The position numbers and the translations under genes are program-made. Below, one piece after another: positions 22,297-31,865 of a DNA stretch of 64,000 nucleotides (position 1 is the first letter of the stretch; every line of letters starts with the position of its first letter). The notes beneath the pieces are model-generated. The model searched no databases. It saw only the letters and a program-made list of their open reading frames with translations, and was not told where the DNA came from. The stretch comes from Rhipicephalus microplus. Taxonomy: Eukaryota; Arthropoda; Arachnida; Ixodida; Ixodidae. The stretch covers positions 62,947,056 through 63,011,055 of the forward strand of contig NC_134709.1 in NCBI RefSeq assembly GCF_043290135.1, given 5' to 3'.

Positions 22297-22377
22297 CTCT
22301 ATCCACTTCGTAGTCTTTTCTTTCAGCCAGGGACCCTCTACCGCTTTATGCCCCAATCCCACTACTGCCTTGTGGCA
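22297..22377 (-). repeat. 5' LTR, outer half
   Basis: The outer 81 bp of the split 5' LTR match the 3' LTR exactly. A second copy of CCAGT at 22292-22296 is the target duplication made by the LINE. ATATT at 22378-22382 is the duplication made by the LTR element. Confidence 0.9.
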
Positions 22378-22720
22378 ATATTAACAGAACAAAGCAAGGA
22401 ACTATTGGTTAGATACGACTTCCAAGAGAAGGCAGAAATCGATTTATCGATGCACTCCTAATCTCACCCGGCAGTAAATTCCATTGTTCTATCGTTCTAG
22501 GAAAAAAGCTAAATTTCCTAGCTAAAAGCTTGGAAAAAGCTAATTTTCTTTTGTAAAGCGCGAAATTATCAGTTCTGTAGAGACAGACTACCCTACTCCG
22601 CCGTTGTGCATATATACCCTTTACGAAAACTGGATAAACTTGGACAGTTGAAAGCAAGACGTCATCTGGAACAAAAAAAGAAATATCGACGCGTTCTGCC
22701 TGCACAGCGTATTATAACAA
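22378..22720 (-). pseudogene. C-terminal remnant of an older LINE ORF2
   Basis: The minus-strand translation contains FSKLLARKFSFFPRTIEQW followed by NLLPGEIRSASINRF. This is the conserved last stretch of many CR1/L2/Jockey-type ORF2 proteins. The reading frame stops just before the LTR insertion, and the 3' UTR and tail continue at 11638-11434. The copy is strongly 5'-truncated, with nothing LINE-like upstream of about 22720. Confidence 0.6.
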
Positions 22721-23266
22721 TAACAGTACAATCGCCAATTACAACCGTCACCTTTTCCAGCGAGTGCTGTGGTCACGCTTGTATGAAGGGCGCGCAAGGT
22801 CTGCTCGAGTCATGGTTCAACGCACGATCGGCGCCTATTAGCCTCGAGTGGAGTACAATGCTTTTTGGAGTTGCCCAAACCTTCCACGTAGCATGGTGTA
22901 CACTCACACTCCTCTTCGCATTTATGCTTCGCACTATTTATAGTTAGCTCGACGAACCACCCCGTCAAGTGCTGATGTGTAGGAAAGATTGATTCCTGAT
23001 CTATTTTCATTAGTTTGTGGTTTGAAGTATTTCGTATAGAGGAGGAGAAAAAACTAATGTGTACACAGTTCCCTCAAATAATCGAAAACTGGAATCATTA
23101 CCAGATGAATCACGTTTTCTCCTTCGAGCAATTTCCGTATATTTTAATTTTATTCATGTTTCTAATAGTCGTGATTCATGGCGTGTTGCGTTGAATTTGT
23201 GCTGATAAATGGTTAGATGTTCGATGTAATGTCCAACCCACTCTTGCGGTATCCCACTGGGTCTGC
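22721..23266. other. Spacer, nothing recognised
   Basis: Sequence between the LINE remnant and the microsatellite array. Only short ORFs are present and no motif is identified. Confidence 0.45.
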
Positions 23267-26200
23267 AGTATGTATGTATGTATGTATGTATGTATGTATG
23301 TATGTATGTATGTATGTATGTATGTATGTATGTATGTATGTATGTATGTATGTATGTATGTATGTATGTATGTATGTATGTATGTATGTATGTATGTATG
23401 TATGTATGTATGTATGTATGTATGTATGTATGTATGTATGTACTGTAACGGGGTTTATTTGCAAAGCAGAACGCAGACGGCGAAGCAGTCAGCAGCGTCC
23501 GGCCAAGCGCAGCAAGCACGAGCTTATGCTGAAGGCGATGCCCCTGAGGCGCCGAGAAATCTTTTCATCATATATTCATCATATACCGTCATCCAGTGGA
23601 CATTCGAAGGACTAAACGAGAGGTGGCTACCTACTACTACTACTACTACTATTACTAAAACTACTATTACAACTAACACTACATACATACATACATACAT
23701 ACATACATACATACATACATACATACATACATACATACATACATACATACATACATACATACATACATACATACATACATACATACATACATACATACAT
23801 ACATACATACATACATACATACATCGTGGACGCATGACCCGTGGCATAAGGAGCTTCACCCTTAAAAATTGTCACGAGTGCTTGAAAGAAGTCTCGCGTT
23901 GTGCCCAGTCGTAATTCGGTTGCAGAAGCCTCGAGCTATAGTGTGTATGTATGTATGTATGTATGTATGTATGTATGTATGTATGTATGTATGTATGTAT
24001 GTATGTATGTATGTATGTATGTATGTATGTATGTATGTATGTATGTATGTATGTATGTATGTATGTATGTATGTATGTATGTATGTATGTATGTACTGTA
24101 ACGGGGTTTATTTGCAAAGCAGAACGCAGACGGCGAAGCAGTCAGCAGCGTCCGGCCAAGCGCAGCAAGCACGAGCTTATGCTGAAGGCTATGCCCCTGA
24201 GGCGCCGAGAAATCTTTTCATCATATATTCATCATATACCGTCATCCAGTGGACATTCGAAGGACTAAACGAGAGGTGGCTACCTACTACTATTACTAAA
24301 ACTACTATTACAACTAACACTACATACATACATACATACATACATACATACATACATACATACATACATACATACATACATACATACATACATACATACA
24401 TACATACATACATACATACATACATACATACATACATACATACATACATACATACATACATACATACATACATACATACATACATACATACATACATACA
24501 TACATCGTGGACGCATGACCCGTGGCATAAGGAGCTTCACCCTTAAAAATTGTCACGAGTGCTTGAAAGAAGTCTCGCGTTGTGCCCAGTCGTAATTCGG
24601 TTGCAGAAGCCTCGAGCTATAGTGTGTATGTATGTATGTATGTATGTATGTATGTATGTATGTATGTATGTATGTATGTATGTATGTATGTATGTATGTA
24701 TGTATGTATGTATGTATGTATGTATGTATGTATGTATGTATGTATGTATGTATGTATGTATGTATGTATGTATGTATGTATGTATGTATGTATGTATGTA
24801 TGTATGTATGTATGTATGTACTGTAACGGGGTTTATTTGCAAAGCAGAACGCAGACGGCGAAGCAGTCAGCAGCGTCCGGCCAAGCGCAGCAAGCACGAG
24901 CTTATGCTGAAGGCGATGCCCCTGAGGCGCCGAGAAATCTTTTCATCATATATTCATCATATACCGTCATCCAGTGGACATTCGAAGGACTAAACGAGAG
25001 GTGGCTACCTACTACTACTACTACTACTATTACTAAAACTACTATTACAACTAACACTACATACATACATACATACATACATACATACATACATACATAC
25101 ATACATACATACATACATACATACATACATACATACATACATACATACATACATACATACATACATACATACATACATACATACATACATACATACATCG
25201 TGGACGCATGACCCGTGGCATAAGGAGCTTCACCCTTAAAAATTGTCACGAGTGCTTGAAAGAAGTCTCGCGTTGTGCCCAGTCGTAATTCGGTTGCAGA
25301 AGCCTCGAGCTATAGTGTGTATGTATGTATGTATGTATGTATGTATGTATGTATGTATGTATGTATGTATGTATGTATGTATGTATGTATGTATGTATGT
25401 ATGTATGTATGTATGTATGTATGTATGTATGTATGTATGTATGTATGTATGTATGTACTGTAACGGGGTTTATTTGCAAAGCAGAACGCAGACGGCGAAG
25501 CAGTCAGCAGCGTCCGGCCAAGCGCAGCAAGCACGAGCTTATGCTGAAGGCTATGCCCCTGAGGCGCCGAGAAATCTTTTCATCATATATTCATCATATA
25601 CCGTCATCCAGTGGACATTCGAAGGACTAAACGAGAGGTGGCTACCTACTACTATTACTAAAACTACTATTACAACTAACACTACATACATACATACATA
25701 CATACATACATACATACATACATACATACATACATACATACATACATACATACATACATACATACATACATACATACATACATACATACATACATACATA
25801 CATACATACATACATACATACATACATACATACATACATACATACATACATACATACATACATCGTGGACGCATGACCCGTGGCATAAGGAGCTTCACCC
25901 TTAAAAATTGTCACGAGTGCTTGAAAGAAGTCTCGCGTTGTGCCCAGTCGTAATTCGGTTGCAGAAGCCTCGAGCTATAGTGTGTATGTATGTATGTATG
26001 TATGTATGTATGTATGTATGTATGTATGTATGTATGTATGTATGTATGTATGTATGTATGTATGTATGTATGTATGTATGTATGTACTGTAACGGGGTTT
26101 ATTTGCAAAGCAGAACGCAGACGGCGAAGCAGTCAGCAGCGTCCGGCCAAGCGCAGCAAGCACGAGCTTATGCTGAAGGCGATGCCCCTGAGGCGCCGAG

Positions 26201-26701
26201 AAATCTTTTCATCATATATTCATCATATACCGTCATCCAGTGGACATTCGAAGGACTAAACGAGAGGTGGCTACCTACTACTACTACTACTACTATTACT
26301 AAAACTACTATTACAACTAACACTACATACATACATACATACATACATACATACATACATACATACATACATACATACATACATACATACATACATACAT
26401 ACATACATACATACATACATACATACATACATACATACATACATACATACATACATACATACATCGTGGACGCATGACCCGTGGCATAAGGAGCTTCACC
26501 CTTAAAAATTGTCACGAGTGCTTGAAAGAAGTCTCGCGTTGTGCCCAGTCGTAATTCGGTTGCAGAAGCCTCGAGCTATAGTGTGTATGTATGTATGTAT
26601 GTATGTATGTATGTATGTATGTATGTATGTATGTATGTATGTATGTATGTATGTATGTATGTATGTATGTATGTATGTATGTATGTATGTATGTATGTAT
26701 G

Positions 26702-26732
<31 letters not shown>

Positions 26733-27132
26733 TTGATTGATATGTGTGGTTCAACGTCCCAAAACCACCATATGATTATGAGAGACGCCGTAGTGAAGGG
26801 CTCGAGAAATTTTGACCACCTGGGGTTCTTTAACGTGCGCCCAAATCTGAGCACACGGGCCTACAACGTTTCCGCCTCCATCGGAAACGCAGCCGCCACA
26901 GCCAGGATTTGATCCCGCGACCTGCGGGTCAGCAGCCGAGTACCTTAGCCACGAGACCACCGCGGCGGGGCGTATGTATGTATGTATGTATGTATGTATG
27001 TATGTATGTATGTATGTATGTATGTATGTATGTATGTATGTATGTATGTATGTATGTATGTATGTATGTATGTATGTATGTATGTATGTATGTATGTATG
27101 TATGTATGTATGTATGTATGTATGTATGTATG
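23267..27132. repeat. Higher-order satellite of alternating inverted (TATG)n/(CATA)n tracts
   Basis: There are five tandem units of about 600-690 bp plus a final tract. Each unit is a (TATG)n tract of 100-200 bp, a unique segment of about 230-240 bp (TACTGTAACGGGGTTT start), a (CATA)n tract of 140-180 bp, and a second unique segment of about 120 bp (TCGTGGACGCATGACC start). TATG starts lie near 23267, 23944, 24625, 25318, 25983 and 26584. The two tract types are reverse complements, so neighbouring tracts can pair. The unique segments are related to the dispersed repeat at 9125, 49240 and 57600. The endless YVCM and YIHT reading frames are artefacts. Confidence 0.95.
26732..26971 (-). mobile_element. 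Ruka-type tRNA-derived SINE, copy 1
   Basis: On the minus strand it begins GCCCCGCCGCGGTGGTCTCG and carries an A box in the first 25 bases and a B box (GGTCGCGGGATCAAATCC). The body contains AACCCCAGGTGGTC and the 3' end is a short ATTG-type tail. It splits the last (TATG)n tract of the array, so it inserted after that tract existed. Transcription would be by RNA polymerase III. Confidence 0.85.
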
Positions 27133-27520
27133 ATTTTGGGCTGTTACACAAGCAAAAACTGGGGGAAGCCATACCTGTCCCACATGTCCCTGCGCTGAAA
27201 TATAACTATTTATATAGCTGTATGCGCCACAAACAGCATGGACGCCAGGGGCACGTCAGGCGCGACGGAAAAACGTCTCTGGCGACACTTAAAAAAATTG
27301 AGAATGATAAAATGAAATTTCTTCTTGGTCCTAATTTTCATCCTCGACGGCATCTGCCCAGCAAGAATTCCACACGCCAGAACAACTAAATTATGTGCAA
27401 ATCTACGCATGCACCATGCATAACGTGAAACAAAGATTCAGCTAGGTCACGTATTACTGCTTGAGAACTTATCGTTCAATTCACCTTCATATAGGTTCAC
27501 AAGAGAGAAGAAATTGAAGC
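27133..27520. other. Spacer, nothing recognised
   Basis: Unique-looking sequence between the two SINEs. No exon or repeat is recognised. Confidence 0.4.
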
Positions 27521-27774
27521 TGATTGATTGATTGATTGAGTGATATGTGAGGTTTAACGTCCCAAAACCACTATATGATTATGAGAGACGCCGTAGTGGA
27601 GGGATCCGGAAATTTCGACCACCTGGGGTTCTTTAACGTGCACCCAAATCTGAGCACACGGGCCTACAACATTTCCGCCTCCATTGGAAATGCAGCCGCC
27701 GCAGCCGGGATTTCAACCCGCGACCTGTGGGTCAGCAGCCGAGTACCTTAGCCACTAGACCACCACGGCGGGGC
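27521..27774 (-). mobile_element. Ruka-type tRNA-derived SINE, copy 2
   Basis: It has the same structure as copy 1, with a B box reading GGTCGCGGGTTGAAATCC and a tail of four GATT repeats at 27521-27540. TGAAGCT occurs at 27515-27521 and again at 27785-27791, after a run of A, and could be the target duplication. It is less decayed at the B box than copy 1. Confidence 0.88.
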
Positions 27775-29013
27775 AAAAAAAAAATGAAGCTAAAAGCTCA
27801 TTTTTTTTAAATTTCACACTTAGTCATTGTAAATGTATGCCACCTTTTTTTTTACGTGTTTTTGACACTTTAGCTCAGAACAATTTTCTAAAGATCTCTA
27901 ACCCTCACGTCAGACAAAGGACTTCATTTTAAATAATGAAAAAGACACTGACACAAAAATTGTCCACATTGTTTTTTTTCTATTTTGTCGCAACAGGTAT
28001 ATTATGTTATGACTACGCTTTGTGTGTTTGTGTGTGTTTTTTGATAAATCGAAAAAAATGTGATAAAGAATCGCCGGTAAATTTTCTGACGATTCGGATA
28101 TATCCATTAAGATCCGATTTTAAATGGCATTTGCTAAGTCCAAAGGAGAGCTTCAAAGCTGATAATCATTATTCGAAAGAAGCACAACTGCATCATCGGC
28201 ATCAACTTCGTCTAGTATGCTTACGCCTATTACAGTAAGCTTTAAGGTTGTGATAAGAATAAACCATAACGTTTTGCCTTCAAGTATTTGTGCTTGTATG
28301 TGTTTGCGTGTTCTAACCTTCCCGACGTCTAAAGTGTCCTTCATATGTTCACGTGTTCAGATATCATTTCATCTAAGATTTTGGAGTATTGAAAATAATT
28401 ATATTAAGGCCCTTTTTTTTCATCATTATGATGAGGGAGGCGGGACGAAAAAGCAGGGAAGCAGCATGACTGGCTAGTGTTCTCCCCGATGGTAACCTAT
28501 GGCGAGTTTACTGCATATGCACATCAACATCCTTATTAACGAGGTAAATGAACGTGTAGTTAGATAAAGTGAAAGAATGGAGAAACAGGATTATTGGCAA
28601 CAGTGCAACGTATTTCCATTAAAACAAAATTATTTAGAAGACATTTGCTGCAACGCCTAATGCAAAACCCAACAACGAATTCTGGAGAATTGGAGATTTA
28701 CTAGAAATGAACTTCCACAAACTCCGAATATCTTCGTCTCCTCCAAAGGAATAAACTACGGCCAAACACCCCCCGAATTAAAAAAAAAAAGAAACTCCGA
28801 AAACACGGAGCCCCACTTATGACCCACTTGCCACGGCTGAAAACCTCGTTTGCGTGAGTGCGCAATGGTTATTTATTTAGAGACGTTCTTTTAGAGACCC
28901 CAGTCTCACTCACGGTTTCAAAGAGCACCGAGCTAGCCACGAGCAGTTCCGGTGTCTGGGCAAACACAGCTGGCCACGTGACCACGCAAAACTGGGCCAT
29001 GGGTGCTGCACTG
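27775..29013. other. Intergenic, no gene seen
   Basis: AT-rich sequence with homopolymer runs. No supported gene, RNA or transposon boundary was found. Confidence 0.4.
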
Positions 29014-29603
29014 TTATGGTGAATTCCATTGAAAGAGCAGGAGCACTCAAAAGCACACTGAAAGGGCTCTCTTCAGAGCCGGCGTGTTTCAGTGGTCGAA
29101 CAGGTGCAGGAGCACTGTCATCGCGAGTGCTCCTGCACCTGCGAGAGTGCTTTTGCTTAGCTGAGAGTAGCCAGGAGCAGTTTGTAGTGCTCTCGCCTGA
29201 AAAGCGGATTACCACGAGTCACGTGTCCCCAAACGTCACAGTTTCCGAATTTTTCTTCTGCCGGTGAGCGCGGCGGCAATGGTAGCGACCATTTGACACC
29301 GCTGTTTTGTACGGATGGCTACGATGAGAGCTGGACGTTTGCCGAATGAGTCATTTGCAAATATACTAGATATTAGGATAATGAAGAACATGTGGCAGAC
29401 CGACGTCACGCGTATTTTGTTGCTGCCGCACAAAGAATATGCCGAGGTTTGGAATGTTTCAGTCACATGGTCTCCCTACTCGTCACCTTCTCACCTGCCC
29501 TCCGGGAACGCGGCGCACTCCTGTCCTGGCTCTCAGTGCTCTGCCCCTTACTCCTCAGTGCCCTGCCCCTCTACTCCTATTCTCTCAATGGAATTCACCA
29601 TTA
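29014..29603. mobile_element. TTA-flanked TIR element of 584 bp, Harbinger-like
   Basis: The terminal inverted repeats are TGGTGAATTCCATTGA at 29017 and its exact reverse complement ending at 29600. TTA flanks both ends (29014-29016 and 29601-29603). A second, internal inverted repeat (GTGCAGGAGCACT with AGTGCTCCTGCAC) lies at about 29103-29139. No transposase is encoded, so it would be non-autonomous. The interior at 29290-29460 does not look like a MITE interior and may be captured DNA. Confidence 0.6.
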
Positions 29604-31690
29604 GTTTACTACGCCTGCACGTGTTGTGCAATATTATCGCCACCATCGTCGTCATCCGAAGACAACGATTTTTTTTTTTTCGCAGACAGGAGTCTTGTTA
29701 GACGTGGCTAACCACTTTCAATTGGACCTGCTCGTCAGCTGATTGATGGACATCCTCTTCACGTCCCACAGACGTCTTCAATTTTGATGGTGTTGAGCAC
29801 CGCTTCCTTTCTCCTCCATTAAAATTTTTTTCTTGAAGCTCTCCAGGTCAGTCTGGCATGCTTGTATGAGTCAGGCATGAGTGCATCATTCTCAGGACTG
29901 TTCGTATAATTAGATATATTACAATGACATCAAAGGCACCCACACATTTTCTTCAATGATGGGCTTGTAGCTGCTTTTGGGCTACCATTGAGCCCCACTT
30001 GAATAGCCTTGGAGCGCGATTCAACTCAGCGCTGCACTTGTGCGTCCGCAGTTACTTCCCCTGTGGAAAGAAGTAGTCAGGTATTTGGCTTCAGTCTAGC
30101 TCTAATGTAATAGTTACGCAAGTTTTTTTGATATTTAAAACTGTAGATTGCTTGCTGTTAGCTGCACGTGCTGTAAAAATACCATTTTTTAAACAAACTT
30201 GTGGGCAGCTAGTTCCAAATCATCCAATCATGTGATAAAATGTATTGAATGGGACAACTGTTATTGATTCATAAACCGTCTTACTATGCTGTAGGTAAAG
30301 AATATGGGGCTGCATATCAGGGCCAAACTAAAATGTCTTGAAACGGCAGTAGCTCTTTTTGTTTGTTTTTATTCGATCTCCACCTTCAGAATGCTGTCAA
30401 CCATCTCTCTTTCACTTGCGGGACGCGGCCTAAGCTCCAACTCACGGAAGTGCAAGCGTAGCTCAGTGTTTCCAAATACGACTTGATGAACTGTCACTTC
30501 CCCGGTACCGAGAAAACGTTTTACAAAGCGGAGAGATACACCTCCTTTCGATGGCAACCAAGCTTGCCTGCCATGGATTCCAATACTTGGAAGACGATCG
30601 GCACTGCTGCGTAGCTTGTGCCAGAGCCAAACGTGCGCCTGCATCATTGCATCACCAATACCGCAATGAAAAGTGCACCATCGGGCACGAGCAGTGGAAG
30701 AAACGGCCGCCGTGGAACTCGTTACCAGTCACCAGAACGCAAACAAAACCCACCACCTGCCTTCTCAACCTAGTTCATCTCAACGTCAGCGCCGAGGTCC
30801 ACGGACATGGGAGGGGACACAGCTGCCTCAAGCGCGTCCGTGCTTGCCTGTGCGATAACAGAAGGCACACCCGATACTATCAATATGCCAGAGCACCATA
30901 CTCCAGCAGTACGAACCTCTAGTCGAAGCTGCTTGGGATCTGCTGCAGAGTGAATAATCTGGATGGAATCAGCATGTAGGTGGCGCTGCACCGATGAGAA
31001 ATCTAAAGGCCCCAGATGAATGTAGCGACCTTAGACGAGTCCGGGGGAAATTTTTTTGTGGTTGCCAGGCTTGAAATGCAGTGCGCAAATGCGACTGCTC
31101 TGGCCTGGCGTCCAATCTGGGCGCTCACCGGCACAAGCTCAATTTTAATCTTTTGCCGGCGAGGGCCATTGGCGCGAAATCTGTGCATAGCTACGCCGAA
31201 CTGTGACCACAATGAGCAAAAGTCGACCACGCAATAAGCCCCCAGCATATATACACTTGTCGAGGAGTTAGTGCCGCAGTAACAACAGAGTTAAAGAGGT
31301 GGTGCGTAACATCTGCCAACGGGCACGACGATCGAACTTCGGGAGAGAGCACAGCCACACAGAACACCTATACACTACCATTTACAGCCAGCACACACAA
31401 AGCCACCCGCACGAAGGAAGAAATTGCAAGTAGCGCAATGCGCGTGCCAGCAACCAGTTAACACAAACTCGTGACTAGTAACGTTGCTCGTGACGCAGTT
31501 TGTTTACGTGGACGCCACGTTGATGTCGGCGACGCGAGGTGCTCCAGTGTGGGAGCAGCAAATATTTCACAGGCTTTGATTTTTGAGCCCCGTGCAGTTC
31601 AAAAATAGACGGCTATGACGTGTGTGGCGTTTCACGTTCTCACACCTGCAGGCAGCAAATTAAGAGCCTCTAAGACATGAATTATCAAAG
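29604..31690. other. Upstream flank of the RANBP3-like gene; no gene resolved
   Basis: Several moderate ORFs overlap on both strands at 30370-31250. For example, a minus-strand frame ends in FRELELRPRPASEREMVDSI. They could be a decayed processed gene or an unknown repeat. I cannot name a family and do not call a gene. Confidence 0.35.
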
Positions 31691-31760
31691 ATGACGTCAT
31701 GGCCGCCATTACACCCTATTGCCATAACAGTGCTTGTTATTTTCATTTCTCTCTGTCCTA
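31690..31760 (+). promoter_or_regulatory. Probable promoter: CRE and YY1-like motifs
   Basis: A perfect CRE palindrome TGACGTCA (31692-31699) is followed directly by GCCGCCAT (31702-31709), the reverse of a YY1-type motif. A pyrimidine-rich stretch TTTCTCTCTGTCC follows near 31745. The first coding exon starts about 100 bp downstream, and its ATG lies inside another YY1-type motif, AAGATGGCGG. The position fits a TATA-less housekeeping promoter. Binding is inferred. Confidence 0.5.
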
Positions 31761-31852
31761 GTGCCATCGTCATCAAGGAAGAAAAGCGACAACAGCGTCA
31801 CCGCGTGTCGGAGTCGTTCAACAAAACAACAACACCGTGGGAGCTTCTCAAG

Positions 31853-31865
31853 ATGGCGGAGAAAG
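31853..31865 (+). CDS. RANBP3: RANBP3-like exon 1 (coding part)
   Basis: ATG GCG GAG AAA G, then donor GTAAGC. The start context is CAAG-ATG-G. It encodes only MAEK plus the first base of the next codon, so exon 1 is mostly 5' UTR. The joined codon with exon 2 gives Ala. Confidence 0.65.

Larger units (their letters stand above)
11639..22377 (-). mobile_element. Ty3/Gypsy LTR retrotransposon, itself interrupted by an I-type LINE
   Basis: This is a complete element on the minus strand: 5' LTR (22377-22297 plus 16781-16698), gag, pol, 3' LTR (11803-11639). Without the inserted LINE it is about 5.2 kb. Both LTRs are 165 bp and read as identical. They begin TGCCACAAGG and end TTGTAAG, which lacks the usual CA end. 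ATATT flanks the element on both sides. A primer-binding-site candidate starting TGGTGGAGG lies five bases inside the 5' LTR. LTR identity implies recent insertion, although pol carries one frameshift and the 5' LTR is now split. Confidence 0.9.

Noticed and set aside
23267..26730. CRISPR-like array (regular repeats with unique segments)
   Set aside because: The repeats are 100-200-bp microsatellite tracts, the spacers are identical between units, and the genome is eukaryotic with no cas genes.
23154..27389. Long reading frames of YVCM and YIHT repeats on both strands
   Set aside because: They are the forced translation of (TATG)n/(CATA)n microsatellites, which lack stops in several frames. 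There is no start context, no homology and no splice signal.
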